A stretch of DNA of 64,000 nt from Chryseobacterium sp. JV274 (GCF_903969135.1 NZ_LR824569.1:1426001-1490000), one strand, 5' to 3'. Shown: positions 25,901 through 35,057, counted from the stretch's first letter. The notes: generated from the letters alone by a model not told the origin. A program made the numbers and translations.

Positions 25901-26069
25901 TCGTTTCAGCATTGGCTCCCGGATAAGCAGCGGTTACCATAACAGTAGGCGGTGCAATGTCCGGAAATTTGGTAATCGGAAGGCTTACCATCCCGACAAT
26001 CCCCAGTATAACAAGCAATACGGAAATAACCGTTGCCAGTACGGGTCTTTTTATGATTTTCTTTAACAT
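22929..26069 (-). CDS. RND efflux pump, HAE1 family inner-membrane transporter
   Basis: A 1046-residue RND transporter. It opens MLKKIIKRPVLATVISVLLVILG, with the proton-relay pair in ALVLAIGIVVDDAIVVVEAV in TM4 and the late AKNGILIVEFA segment. Two large periplasmic loops and 12 membrane helices fit AcrB-type multidrug pumps. It lies between the membrane-fusion protein (9 bp gap) and the TolC partner, forming a complete tripartite pump. Substrates cannot be predicted. Confidence 0.94.
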   Translation of the reverse strand: MLKKIIKRPVLATVISVLLVILGIVGMVSLPITKFPDIAPPTVMVTAAYPGANAETIARSVAPPLENAINGVENMDYITSTASNDGTLSITVIFKLGTDPDQAAINVQNRVAQVTNQLPAEVIQAGITTVKRQNSMIAMVSLTSKDGKMNDLFLENYAKINIVPELKRVKGVGDAMVYGNKDYSMRIWLDPNKLTSYNLTPSDVSRAIQTQNLEAAPGRLGERSKEVMEYVLRYKGKFTEPEQYENITIKALNDGSVLKLKDIAKVEFGAYSYTVSSNYNKKASVTMAIFQMAGSNANEVQIALQERMKELEKSFPEGMDYEIPYATKEALDQSIEQVIHTLIEAFILVFIVVYIFLQDFRSTLIPAIAVPVSIVGTFFFMKVFGFSINILTLFALVLAIGIVVDDAIVVVEAVHAKMEHKKLNPRAATMSAMSEITGAIVSITLIMSAVFVPVAFMSGSTGLFYQQFALTLAIAIVISAINALTLSPALCALFLKQHYPGTHEKMNFKDRFFAGFNASFNKLTFRYGKAVLFLLKRKWVALIIIVAFGGLFAWMSMTTPKGFIPDEDQSFIIVTANLAPGASKDRTSKVVSDTEDLLMKNPAVDKVISVDGLNLFSGSMSSSAASIFVKLKKGGERGAVNNINDIIGQTQGMLSQDKRANFLVINTPTVDGFGNTSGMELVLQDRTNGELQNLGNISYGMMGALMQRPEVAVAFTTFDVTYPQFEVLVDEVKSAQLGVNVSEVLGVMQGYYGSIQASDFNRFGKYYRVLVQSTPETRQDKESLNGIFVKNNLGQMVPINTLVSLKQVTGAEVVDRFNLFNSSNLTVMAAPGYSTGQAMAAIEEVSKQVLPPGYTYDYKGMSREEAGSSSQSVMIFGLCIVFVFFLLSAQYESYILPLAVLIAIPVGLSGVFVGITFAELSNNIYVQIALVMLIGLLAKNGILIVEFAIQRRRAGKSLIASAVEGAKARLRPILMTSLAFITGLLPLIFVVGPSAMGNHSIGYAAISGMLFGTILGIFVVPVLFVVFQALHERINGKVVTDADWEY

Positions 26070-26078
26070 GATTTCTTC

Positions 26079-27224
26079 TTACGATTTTTTCTGTTGAGCA
26101 TTTTTCTTTTGTGCCACGACAGGGGTTCCCGGCTGTAATCGGTCAAAGCCGCTGGTAATATATTCATCTCCTGCCTTAAGTCCTTTGGCTACAATGAAGT
26201 TATCGCCGGCTTTTCCATTCACTTCAATGGGAACCATTGCTGCTTTTCCACCCTTAATTGTGAACACAAACACTTTATCCTGAATAGTTCTGGTAGAAAC
26301 AATAGGAAGTAAAACAACATTGCTGTAGAACTGATCCAATACAATTTTACCGGTATTTCCGCTTCTTAAAAGATTATTGGGATTGTTGAATTTTGCTCTT
26401 AATGTAATTGATCCGGTTGTCTTATTAAACTGTCCTTCTACGGCATCAATCTTTCCTTTTTCAGCATATTGCTCACCACCGGAAAGAAGTAATGATACTG
26501 CCGGAGTATTTTTGATCACTTCATCAATGTTGTTTCCTACATACTGTTTTTGGAAATTATTAAAATCATTTTCGCTCAAACTGAAATATGTATATACCTG
26601 ATGAATATCTGACAATAAGGTAATCGGTTCCTGATTCCCCGGCGTCATCAAACTTCCCAAACGATAGTTGAATCTCCCGATAAATCCACTTACCGGAGCT
26701 TTGATGGTAGAGAAATTCATATTGATTTTAGCTGATTCAATAGTGGATGTAGATTGGCTTACGGCTCCTCTTGCTCCATTGTAAGCAGCTTCAGCTTCTT
26801 TTACCTGAATTTCTGAAACCATTTTATTTCTGAACAGTTCTTTTTTCCTGTCAAGATCAATTTTAGAAGTTGAAAGGGTGGCCTGAGCGGTGATCAAAGC
26901 TGCCTGAGCACTTTTTAGCTGCTCGCGAAAAACCTGATCTTCAATTTTGAATAACGGCTGCCCTGCTCTCACAAAGTCTCCTTCATCTACATAAATTTTG
27001 CTTAAATATCCTGTTACCTGAGGTCTAATTTCCACATTGGAAACACCCTCTACAGATGCTGCATATTCTCTGGAAAGAGAGGCGTCTCCCTGGGTCACTT
27101 TTGCCACAGGTAATTCCGGTGCCTGCTGCTGATAGCCTTGGTTCTGATTATCTTTCCTACACCCCGTCAAAACGATCAGTGAGAGGAAAAGTAGGGTTGA
27201 TTTTTGAATAAAAAATCTTTGCAT
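26079..27224 (-). CDS. RND membrane-fusion (adaptor) lipoprotein
   Basis: A 381-residue HlyD/AcrA-like adaptor. The start at 27224 (MQRFFIQKSTLLFLSL...) gives a lipoprotein signal with lipobox VLTGC; an ATG 30 bp earlier is less likely. A barrel-sandwich lipoyl half (VEIRPQVTGYLSKIYVDEGDFV), a coiled-coil hairpin (residues about 95-155), the second lipoyl half and a beta-barrel follow. It links the RND pump to the TolC-family duct and heads the operon. Confidence 0.93.
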   Translation of the reverse strand: MQRFFIQKSTLLFLSLIVLTGCRKDNQNQGYQQQAPELPVAKVTQGDASLSREYAASVEGVSNVEIRPQVTGYLSKIYVDEGDFVRAGQPLFKIEDQVFREQLKSAQAALITAQATLSTSKIDLDRKKELFRNKMVSEIQVKEAEAAYNGARGAVSQSTSTIESAKINMNFSTIKAPVSGFIGRFNYRLGSLMTPGNQEPITLLSDIHQVYTYFSLSENDFNNFQKQYVGNNIDEVIKNTPAVSLLLSGGEQYAEKGKIDAVEGQFNKTTGSITLRAKFNNPNNLLRSGNTGKIVLDQFYSNVVLLPIVSTRTIQDKVFVFTIKGGKAAMVPIEVNGKAGDNFIVAKGLKAGDEYITSGFDRLQPGTPVVAQKKNAQQKKS

Positions 27225-27442
27225 AACAATAGTCCTTTTAAATTTTCCGGACAAAAATCGAACGAAAAAAATTCAATAGGATTATTCAAAAAACCTCTTG
27301 TTTTGTCAAAAAGACTCCTTATTTCAAAAAACATGAGAAATATCATCCATAGACAATATAAATGGTACTATTTGTTATTTTTAATCGAAATTATAGTTTA
27401 AATTTGGTAAAAAGACGTCTTAAAATCATAAATCACTCATTA

Positions 27443-28357
27443 TCAATACAAATCATCCTTTCTGTATTCCAAAGGGGATCTTCCCACATGTTTTTTGAAA
27501 AACTTACTGAAAGACGCCTGATCTGAAAACTTTAATTGAGAGGCGACTTCTGCAATATTCAGGTTAGGATTTCTTAGCAGCAATCTGGCTTCTACCGCTA
27601 AAACCTGATGGATAATATCTCTTGGGGATTTGAACACCGTTTTATTAATGACTTTCGTAAGGTATTTACGGCTGATAAAAAGCTTATCGGCATAAAACTG
27701 CACGTTATGCTCTTCTTTGAAATGACGCTGAACCAGCGTGAAAAAGCTGGTCGTCAACTCATCTTCTCGATTGGTTACCTGATGAGGTTTTTCTGTTTTC
27801 TTGAAGTAATTATCAATTTCATAGATGACCAGCGAAAAATGATGCCAGATCATTTCATTAAAATAATAATTATCTTTTTCCTTATCATTCAACACTTTAA
27901 GTTCATCGAGATGGAAATTCAGTTTCCTGTACACATCAGATTCATTCCTGATGATATGAGTAGGATCTGACGAAAGGCTCTTCAGAACATTATTTGACTT
28001 ATAATTAAAACCTGCGTCAGAAATAAAATTCAATGAAAAGAAAATATACTTAGCATCATAGTCTTCAGTAATTTCATCCAGCCAAAAAGTTTCTAACATC
28101 GGGCAAAAAACAATATCACCTTTGGAGACTTCATAGCTTTTGTCATCCAACCTGAATGTGACCCCGCCCTTCTGTATCATGAAAATGCAGAAATAATCTG
28201 AGCGGTAAGGAATATTTGGCTGTATAATATAATTAGCCTTATCAATTTCCATCACCACAAATTCCTTGATTCTAAGATCAAATTCCACCTGCTGCAACAC
28301 TTCATCAAAAGCTAGCTGCGAAACAAAATCAGATTTTGGCTGGGATTTTTTAGACAT
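27443..28357 (-). CDS. AraC family regulator upstream of the RND operon
   Basis: A 304-residue protein with an N-terminal cupin-type sensing domain (RSDYFCIFMIQKGGVTFRLDD, SKGDIVFCPMLETF) and a C-terminal AraC double HTH (FYADKLFISRKYLTKVINK; IAEVASQLKFSDQASFSKFFKKHVGRSPLEYR). It lies 218 bp upstream of the adaptor gene in the same direction, so control of the pump is likely but unproven. No efflux ligand can be named. Confidence 0.88.
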   Translation of the reverse strand: MSKKSQPKSDFVSQLAFDEVLQQVEFDLRIKEFVVMEIDKANYIIQPNIPYRSDYFCIFMIQKGGVTFRLDDKSYEVSKGDIVFCPMLETFWLDEITEDYDAKYIFFSLNFISDAGFNYKSNNVLKSLSSDPTHIIRNESDVYRKLNFHLDELKVLNDKEKDNYYFNEMIWHHFSLVIYEIDNYFKKTEKPHQVTNREDELTTSFFTLVQRHFKEEHNVQFYADKLFISRKYLTKVINKTVFKSPRDIIHQVLAVEARLLLRNPNLNIAEVASQLKFSDQASFSKFFKKHVGRSPLEYRKDDLY

Positions 28358-28459
28358 TGGAAAGAAAATTAAGCACGAAGATAATTGAAAAAGGAAAAAG
28401 AGCCAAGAAGTAAAGAGAGCTAAGAAGGCAAATAATCGAATTTTACTTTTTATTGTTTC

Positions 28460-29206
28460 CTAAACAACAATCAGCAGTTCTTTATCATATCCGTTGTATT
28501 TTTCATCAATATAGCCGTGAGGATTACAGATAATTTCTGTTTCTCCGATTTTATATCTGCACGGAGTATGAATATGCCCATGAATCCAGTATAGTGGCTG
28601 ATAGTGCGTAATTAAATCTTCCAGATCAGAAGCATAGGCTGTTGTTAACGGATCCTCTTTGTAATATTCCGGAACAGATTGTATACTGGGTGCGTGATGG
28701 GTAATGACTATATTTTTAAGTCCTTTTGAATCTTCAAGACTATCCTTCAGCCATTGTTTTGAAAACTGATGGATTTTAAAGGTATCCAATGTCCTCATTT
28801 TGGAATAGGAAGGATCTCTCCTGATCATTTTATAGTCATTCATTTTGGACTGACAAAGCATTCCGTACTGAACCGGATTCCCAAAGATGGAAAAATCCGT
28901 CCATAAGGTTGCACCGTGAAAACGAATACCGTCAATATCTGCAAATGAATTTTCCAGTACGTGAATATTAGAACTGAAGGCAGCTTCTTTGATCTTATTG
29001 AGTGTTTTTGGGTAGGACCCTTTGTAATATTCATGATTGCCCAAAACATATATTACAGGTTTATTGGGAATTGCATTTTTAATCCATTCAATTCCTTTGG
29101 TTCCCAAATTGACATCACCTGCCAAAACAACAATATCAGAATAATCAAAACATAATTCTGTACTCCCAAACTCCCGGTGAAGATCACTGATGATCTGTAT
29201 TTTCAT
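28460..29206 (-). CDS. Metallophosphoesterase
   Basis: A 248-residue calcineurin-like phosphoesterase. All metal motifs are present: DLHREFG, GDVNLG, GNHEYYKG, THHAPS and HGHIH. The start at 29206 (MKIQIISDLH) is used because the upstream extension to 29275 is not homologous and would place the first motif too far in. The protein is cytoplasmic with no signal; the substrate is unknown. Confidence 0.9.
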   Translation of the reverse strand: MKIQIISDLHREFGSTELCFDYSDIVVLAGDVNLGTKGIEWIKNAIPNKPVIYVLGNHEYYKGSYPKTLNKIKEAAFSSNIHVLENSFADIDGIRFHGATLWTDFSIFGNPVQYGMLCQSKMNDYKMIRRDPSYSKMRTLDTFKIHQFSKQWLKDSLEDSKGLKNIVITHHAPSIQSVPEYYKEDPLTTAYASDLEDLITHYQPLYWIHGHIHTPCRYKIGETEIICNPHGYIDEKYNGYDKELLIVV

Positions 29207-29250
29207 GATGTTTAGTAAAAAACAAAGGTAATGAAGTGATGTGGAAAGAC

Positions 29251-29283
29251 AAAAAAAGAACCGATACCTAAGCACCGATTCTT
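29251..29283 (-). terminator. Terminator of the MFS gene
   Basis: On the minus strand GAAGAATCGG and ACCG/TCGGTTCTT-type arms fold over an intervening loop (one mismatch) and are followed by seven T, 34 bp after the stop. Confidence 0.6.
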
Positions 29284-29316
29284 CGTCATATAGTTTGTGT
29301 ATTTTTAGACTGCCTG

Positions 29317-30705
29317 TTATGAAACAACAACTTCTGCCTGCTTCACTTTTAAGCTTTTCAATATAAAATAAAACAACATTCCGAGCGCTATAAGAGCATA
29401 ACTGATTAAAACAATCAGATTCAGACTTCCTACTGAAAACTCTGAAGGAAAGATCTGGCTCATTAAAGTCATGAATGATAATCCAATCCCGGCTCCCAAA
29501 AAGTAACTTGTAGAGCTCAAACTTGATGCCAATCCGTAGTTTGAAGGTTCAACATCCTGGATTCCCATTACAGAAAGTGCGGTAAAACAAAATGTCATTC
29601 CTACCCCCGAAATACATGCTGCGCCTAATAAAACTACAGCTAGCGGATGTCCGGTATAAACAGAGATCAACAGTGACAATCCTCCCATCAGCATAAACAA
29701 CCATCCTAAAACTCCCATCTGGGATGAACTCAGACGTTTTGATATATGAGGCAGAATAAATTTAGCCGTCAGAGCAGATATGATACTGAACGGAACAAGC
29801 ATTAATCCTGCAGAAGCAGCGCTATAACCCATATCTTTCTGAAGCATCAGTGAAATCAGGAATAAAAACCCGATAAAAAATGCTCCCAACGTAAAGAATA
29901 CAGCATTGGAAACCACTAAAGATTGATGTCTGAATAATTTTAAATCAACTAAAGGTTCTGCAACAAATTTCAGTCGGTAATATACCATAACCAAAAGCAG
30001 TATTGCCAGAATCAAGGAGCCTACAACCATGAACGGCTGTTCTTTAATATGCACCAATTCATGGGTACCGTAAGTAAGACTTAAAAGCCCAAGCACCATT
30101 AATATTCCGGAAATCATATCTGTTTTCTGTGCGGTTTCATTTTTCTCATCTGCAGGGAGATAGAAGTAAGAGAGCACAAGTGTTACAAGAAGAATAGGTA
30201 CATTAATCAGGAAAACCCAGTGCCAACTTAGGTAAGTACTGATAATTCCCCCTACCGAAAGGCCGCTTCCTGAACCGATTGCAGCAAATGAACTGAAAAT
30301 TCCGATAGCATGGTTTCTTTCCTGTTCTCCTCTGAATGTATTGGTCACAATGGATAATGCAGAAGGCATTACCAATGCAGCTCCTAATCCCTGTAAAGCA
30401 CGGAATATTGCCAGCACTTCAAAGTTTTGAGATAATCCTGCGCCCAATGAAGTGAGCATAAAAATCAATGCTCCGAGTAAAAACATTTTCTTTCTTCCAA
30501 TCTGATCTGAAAGCTTTCCACCAATAATCAGAAATCCTCCAAAGAACAATACATAAAGTGTCTGCAGCCATTGAACCGTTTCTGCTCCGATCTGAAACTG
30601 CTGTTGAATAGAAGGAATTGTTAAATTAATAATGGCAATATCCAAAGCCTCCACAAATGTTCCCACCGATGCTAAAATTAATATTACATTCTTCCTTGTA
30701 TCCAT
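29317..30705 (-). CDS. MFS transporter, DHA2-type drug exporter
   Basis: A 462-residue protein with about 14 membrane helices. Motif A is seen in GGKLSDQIGRKKMFLLG, motif C-like AIGSGSGLSVGGII, and the opening FVEALDIAIINLTIPSIQQQF is typical of DHA2 exporters. It likely expels drugs or metabolites using the proton gradient. It is divergent from the Lrp/AsnC gene, which may control it; TAATTTTG at 30722-30729 (minus) is a candidate -7 box. Confidence 0.88.
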   Translation of the reverse strand: MDTRKNVILILASVGTFVEALDIAIINLTIPSIQQQFQIGAETVQWLQTLYVLFFGGFLIIGGKLSDQIGRKKMFLLGALIFMLTSLGAGLSQNFEVLAIFRALQGLGAALVMPSALSIVTNTFRGEQERNHAIGIFSSFAAIGSGSGLSVGGIISTYLSWHWVFLINVPILLVTLVLSYFYLPADEKNETAQKTDMISGILMVLGLLSLTYGTHELVHIKEQPFMVVGSLILAILLLVMVYYRLKFVAEPLVDLKLFRHQSLVVSNAVFFTLGAFFIGFLFLISLMLQKDMGYSAASAGLMLVPFSIISALTAKFILPHISKRLSSSQMGVLGWLFMLMGGLSLLISVYTGHPLAVVLLGAACISGVGMTFCFTALSVMGIQDVEPSNYGLASSLSSTSYFLGAGIGLSFMTLMSQIFPSEFSVGSLNLIVLISYALIALGMLFYFILKSLKVKQAEVVVS

Positions 30706-30849
30706 ATATTCAAATTTGCTGCAAAATTAAAATTTACAGAACGTATTTGAAAATTTAACCTTAAATTTGGAACAATATTAAAGATATAAAACACATTAAA
30801 GAACAAAACTACTGATAAATCAAACAACAATCCATAAAAACAGAACAAA

Positions 30850-31320
30850 ATGGCAACTGAAAATTATATCCCTGACGAAAAAGACTTGTCTATCCTGCGT
30901 CTTCTTCAGAAAGACGCCAAGATGAGTGTCCGTGACATTTCAGCAAGAATCAATTTAAGTCCCACACCTACGCATGAACGTATCAAGCGCATGGAAAAAC
31001 AGGGAATTATTAAAGAATACACTACTGTTGTAGACCGTAAAAAGGTCAATAAAGGAATGATGGTGATCTGTATGATCGCACTGAGTGTTCACAATAAGAA
31101 AACAGCGGGAAAATTCATTGAGGAAGTGGGCAAACTGAAGGAAGTTGTAGAGTTTTACAATATCAGCGGAGATTTTGATTTTATGCTGAAGATTCTTGCT
31201 CCCAATATGGATGAGTTCCATGAGTTTTTTGTGAACAAATTATCAGAAATTGAAGGAATTGGCCAGACCAAGAGTATTTTTGTGATGAACAGCATCAAGG
31301 AAAGTGCTCAGATTGTTTAA
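30850..31320 (+). CDS. Lrp/AsnC family transcriptional regulator
   Basis: A 156-residue protein with an N-terminal HTH (LSILRLLQKDAKMSVRDISARINLS) and a C-terminal RAM/ACT domain (MVICMIALSVHNKKTAG, EFYNISGDFDFMLKILAPN). The family senses amino acids. TAAATTTG at 30762-30769 is a candidate -7 box. It shares a 144-bp divergent region with the MFS gene, which suggests amino-acid or metabolite-responsive export. Confidence 0.92.
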   Translation: MATENYIPDEKDLSILRLLQKDAKMSVRDISARINLSPTPTHERIKRMEKQGIIKEYTTVVDRKKVNKGMMVICMIALSVHNKKTAGKFIEEVGKLKEVVEFYNISGDFDFMLKILAPNMDEFHEFFVNKLSEIEGIGQTKSIFVMNSIKESAQIV

Positions 31321-31331
31321 ACTCAGAAATA

Positions 31332-31459
31332 AAAAAAGAGGTTGTCCCAAAACTGCCACTCTGAATACAGACAGCCTGCAAATGCAGTTCAGAAATGAGA
31401 TTCTTTCTACGTCAGCATGACAAAAGCCAATAATTTAGCTTTTGAGATGACCTCTTTCT
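31332..31459. repeat. Large stem-loop repeat after the Lrp gene
   Basis: AGAGGTTGTC (from 31337) near the left end pairs with GATGACCTCT near 31446-31455 with one mismatch, enclosing about 100 bp that includes ATTCTTTCTACGTCAGCATG, reminiscent of the dispersed-repeat arm. It may serve as a terminator for the two converging genes. Confidence 0.5.
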
Positions 31460-31469
31460 ATTATTTTAA

Positions 31470-31985
31470 TTATTTCCAGTAATTCCAGACTGATCCGTCA
31501 AATATTGCCAGTGTTTTGCTGGTTGTATCATAACAGATCATACCGGGATAAGGATTTTTTACGCTAAGATGCGGTGCTGCTACTTTTGGAAGAATCATTG
31601 CTTTATCCTGAGATTCAAGAACCAATACTCCATCAGCAGTACTTGCTGCCTCTCCCATAATCACTCCTTTACCTGATTCCGCAGAGTTATTGACGATAAC
31701 CGCACTTGAATTACCAGCATCAGACAAAGACTTCCATGTGTCATTTTCGTAGACTTTCACTTTATTATCCGTAACATCAAAGATCAGTGTTCCATTTACC
31801 AAAGTCCCTGTAGGAAGTCCGGATGTTGCAGGAAGAATCAAGCCCTTTGTATTTCCGGACACGTTATCAAAGTCCAACACAGTACTGTTTCCATCTACCG
31901 TCTGTTTACCAATAGCTATCTGAGCAAAAAATGAGTTAAAAACGATCAGGGCAACGGCTATACTTATATTTCTTATATTTTTCAT
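31470..31985 (-). CDS. Secreted protein with two tail-like modules
   Basis: A 171-residue protein. The start at 31985 (MKNIRNISIAVALIVFNSFFAQ) gives a signal peptide and avoids overlap with the upstream gene. Two copies of a module are visible: GLILPATSG...GTLIFDVTDNKVKVYENDTW and MILPKVAAP...GMICYDTTSKTLAIFDGSVW. The pattern resembles the G-xx-YD-x5-LxxYNG-xW repeat of tail-fibre or adhesin-like proteins. No T9SS sorting domain is present. It follows the 32002 gene with a 16-bp gap. Function unknown. Confidence 0.7.
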   Translation of the reverse strand: MKNIRNISIAVALIVFNSFFAQIAIGKQTVDGNSTVLDFDNVSGNTKGLILPATSGLPTGTLVNGTLIFDVTDNKVKVYENDTWKSLSDAGNSSAVIVNNSAESGKGVIMGEAASTADGVLVLESQDKAMILPKVAAPHLSVKNPYPGMICYDTTSKTLAIFDGSVWNYWK

Positions 31986-32001
31986 ACTCTTAGTGGTTAG
32001 A

Positions 32002-33060
32002 TTAATCATTACAGCTTTTTTGCACACATTTCCATTCTGTCCCGTTATAAAGCTTTACGCATTTGTCCTGGATATCATATAAAAGCATTCCTTCTTTCGG
32101 ATCGGCAATGGCATCATCAGATTGCGGTGTCTGGCTTACATGCTGAACTCTCGTCATGACAAAACCTTTATTTTTTGATTCCATGGTCAGGAATCCATTA
32201 GGTATATTTTCCGGCCAGGCATTATTTTTCTGCTGTACTGTAATTCCGAATTTCGTAAATCCATCAGGTGTTCCTGAAACCGCTGGTTTTGTACAGAACC
32301 CATCCAGGTCATCGATGATAACCGGAGCATTCCCACAACTTGTTTTATCTTCGGACAGTCCTTCAGGCCAAATACCCGGACACATGGCTTTTGTTGCATT
32401 AGGACCGCAGAAGCTTGAATTCCCCATCCCTAATCCTGTAACAGATCCCATGGCAATTGTTACAATCTGACTATCATCACTAATAATAGAAGCTCCCCCA
32501 CCCCCACTTACGTCTGCTTTTGCAATACAGTAAGCTTTTCCGGTAGGAATTCCAATATATTCAACAGAAGGATACGTTGTAGACTGCTGGGTAAATGTTC
32601 CGCAAATCTCTACAACACTGTTTGTTCCCATTTCAATAACTGAGGTTGTTCCAGGGTAAAATCCTCCAAAAGTTGGATCTTCCTGAACTACCGATCCTAC
32701 AAGAGATAAGAAGGATTTGGTTCCTAATTTAATTTTTGAGTTTTTCTGAGATCCGAAAGTTCCTACTTTCACTGTTCCTGTAGATTTAACACTGGCTCCA
32801 TCACCGATTTCCAGAACCCCATCAACCTGAATACTATTAGATTGAAGCTGCCCGGATTGAATGACAAGTGTTGCCCCATTCGGAATACTTATATTCGTAC
32901 TTACACTAAGGCTGCCATTAAGACAATAGGTATTTCCACTGGTCATGGCCTGTCCTGTGTAAGGAATACACTGAGCATATGCTACAGCGCTGAAAAAGAG
33001 CATTAATAAAAAAATGACTTTTTTATTAATTTTAAAAAAAAATAATTTATTCATGTACAT
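32002..33060 (-). CDS. Secreted beta-helix-like protein with one tail-like module
   Basis: A 352-residue protein with a signal peptide (LLMLFFSAVAYAQC). Residues about 45-130 contain beta-helix-like strands (IPNGATLVIQSGQLQSNSI, VDGVLEIGDGASVKS). The C-terminus (GFVMTRVQHV...GMLLYDIQDKCVKLYNGTEW) carries the same module seen twice in the downstream protein. It contains many Cys residues in the second half. An ATG two codons later (33054) is an equally possible start. Likely surface or envelope; function unknown. Confidence 0.7.
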   Translation of the reverse strand: MYMNKLFFFKINKKVIFLLMLFFSAVAYAQCIPYTGQAMTSGNTYCLNGSLSVSTNISIPNGATLVIQSGQLQSNSIQVDGVLEIGDGASVKSTGTVKVGTFGSQKNSKIKLGTKSFLSLVGSVVQEDPTFGGFYPGTTSVIEMGTNSVVEICGTFTQQSTTYPSVEYIGIPTGKAYCIAKADVSGGGGASIISDDSQIVTIAMGSVTGLGMGNSSFCGPNATKAMCPGIWPEGLSEDKTSCGNAPVIIDDLDGFCTKPAVSGTPDGFTKFGITVQQKNNAWPENIPNGFLTMESKNKGFVMTRVQHVSQTPQSDDAIADPKEGMLLYDIQDKCVKLYNGTEWKCVQKSCND

Positions 33061-33507
33061 TTACAATATTTTAACAGATTATTATTGTTTAATTGGGAAA
33101 TATTTAAATTTTCAACATCATCGACGGACTAAGAATCAATTAACATACCAAACAGATGTTTAATTTTTTATAATCTTAAAATACTCATCAAAATCCATAT
33201 TTAACAATCCTATCAAAACATTCACAAAACACTATATTAAAACACATTAAACCTTTAAAAAAGATTACAATTAAGAATTTTTTATATTATTTAAAAGTTT
33301 AAATATTCTTTTTCATCCCTAATTAGGTGATGGAATAAAGAATCCTATTTTTACATGCAGCATCCTTATTCACAATACAAAATGATCAAAACCATGATTA
33401 ATTTTATCTGGATTCACTCTTCTCTGTTTTTCATCCGAATACAACAATAGATAATCTGAATAACAGACGTCAGCGAAAATTCATATTAAAAACCGTAAAT
33501 TTGCAGC
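33061..33507. other. AT-rich divergent intergenic region
   Basis: Between the secreted-protein genes (minus) and mnmE (plus). It is strongly AT-rich and holds the mnmE -7 box. A 22-codon ORF (33382-33450) exists but has no supporting signal. Confidence 0.5.
33496..33503 (+). promoter_or_regulatory. Candidate -7 box of mnmE placed against the start codon
   Basis: TAAATTTG lies only 4 bp before the ATG at 33508, which would give a leaderless or nearly leaderless mRNA. No clear -33 TTTG is seen. Confidence 0.45.
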
Positions 33508-34893
33508 ATGAATAACGATACGATATGTGCACTGGCTACTGCCAATGGAATAGGTGCTTTAGGCATCATCCGGGTTTCAGGAAATGAAGCTTTATCTGTA
33601 GTTCAGAAAAGTTTTCCGGCAAAAAATCTGGAAAAACAGAAATCCCATACCATTCATTACGGTTATTTTATGGATGAGGAGGAAGCCATTGATGAAGTAA
33701 TGCTTTCCATCTTTCTGGCACCAAAAAGTTTCACCACTGAAAACTCTGTGGAGATTGCATTTCACGGCTCGCCGCATATCGGAAAACGTATTCTTGAAAC
33801 ACTGATCAAAAACGGAGCGAGAATGGCCAAAGCAGGTGAATTTACACTTCGTGCTTTTATTAATGGAAGAATTGACCTTTCTCAGGCAGAAGCCATTGCT
33901 GATGTGATTGCCTCTGATAACGAAGCTTCCAGAAAGGTAGCCATCAATCAACTGAAAGGAGGAATTACCAATGAAATCTCTGTATTAAGAACGGATCTTT
34001 TAAATTTCGTTTCCTTAATTGAACTGGAGCTTGATTTTGCGGAAGAAGATGTGGAATTTGCCGACAGAAGTGCCTTAAGTGGATTATTGGATAAAATTGA
34101 AGTCAAATTAAATTCGTTGATTGAAAGTTTCCAATACGGAAATGCCATTAAGAACGGAACAGCCGTTGCCATCATTGGAAAACCGAATGCCGGAAAGTCT
34201 ACGCTGCTGAACTCCCTTTTGAAGGAAGAAAGAGCAATTGTAAGTAATATTGCCGGAACGACCAGAGATACCATTGAGGAAATTCTTCATATAAAAGGCC
34301 ACGCCTTCCGATTGATTGATACGGCAGGACTTCGCGAAACAGTGGACGAAATTGAAGCTATCGGGGTAAAAAAAGCAAAAGAAAAAGTAGAGAACGCCAA
34401 TATTCTTGTTTATCTGGCCGATGCTGCTACTGAAGATTTTTCGGAGGATATTGAAATGATTCAGTCGCTGCTGAGAGAAGATCTGAAGCTGATCATCTGT
34501 GCAACAAAAATTGACGAAGTTGTTCCTACAAAATATGAAACAGTAGAGAATATTTTCAGAAATGCCATTTCTCACGAATTTGATTTTATCAAAATCTCAG
34601 CTGTTGAAAATCAAAACATTCAGGATCTGAAAAATGAATTTTCATCTTATGTTGAACATTTAAAATCTGAAGAAAATAACGTTGTGATCACCAACCAACG
34701 TCACTTTGAAGCCCTTAGAAAATCCATGGATGCCGTTGATAAAGTGAAAGAAGCTATTTCCTCCCAGATTTCTACAGAATTACTGGCTTATGAGCTTAGA
34801 AACGCCCTGGAACATCTTGGAGAAATTTCCGGAGAGGTTACTAATGATGAGGTGCTGGGAAATATTTTTTCTAAGTTTTGTATCGGAAAATAA
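33508..34893 (+). CDS. mnmE: tRNA modification GTPase MnmE
   Basis: A 461-residue protein with the formyl-THF-binding N-terminal domain (DTICALATANGIGALGIIRVSG), a helical domain, and an inserted Ras-like G domain with GKPNAGKST (G1), TTRD (G2), DTAG (G3) and a late TKID-type G4 (CATKIDE). The C-terminus is the essential FCIGK. With MnmG it adds carboxymethylaminomethyl to U34 of certain tRNAs. It is followed by a perfect terminator. Usual length for the family. Confidence 0.97.
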   Translation: MNNDTICALATANGIGALGIIRVSGNEALSVVQKSFPAKNLEKQKSHTIHYGYFMDEEEAIDEVMLSIFLAPKSFTTENSVEIAFHGSPHIGKRILETLIKNGARMAKAGEFTLRAFINGRIDLSQAEAIADVIASDNEASRKVAINQLKGGITNEISVLRTDLLNFVSLIELELDFAEEDVEFADRSALSGLLDKIEVKLNSLIESFQYGNAIKNGTAVAIIGKPNAGKSTLLNSLLKEERAIVSNIAGTTRDTIEEILHIKGHAFRLIDTAGLRETVDEIEAIGVKKAKEKVENANILVYLADAATEDFSEDIEMIQSLLREDLKLIICATKIDEVVPTKYETVENIFRNAISHEFDFIKISAVENQNIQDLKNEFSSYVEHLKSEENNVVITNQRHFEALRKSMDAVDKVKEAISSQISTELLAYELRNALEHLGEISGEVTNDEVLGNIFSKFCIGK

Positions 34894-34929
34894 ATTTATT
34901 TCTTATCACCATTCAAAAATTTTGAATTT

Positions 34930-34969
34930 AAAATATAAAACAGCCCTTTTCAAGGCTGTTTTATATTTT
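34930..34969 (+). terminator. Perfect 16-bp stem terminator of mnmE
   Basis: The arm AAAATATAAAACAGCC (34930-34945) pairs perfectly with 34954-34969; the right arm is T-rich. Confidence 0.85.
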
Positions 34970-35057
34970 ATTAAAGTCTCTTCGAACTAAAAAATAGCGA
35001 AAAAGGGTAATGTTTTAGTATTTGTTTACAGAGGTAACTTTATCAAAAATACGTACC

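Noticed and set aside
33382..33450. 22-codon ORF before mnmE
   Set aside because: No promoter, no composition bias and no terminator pairing; likely chance.
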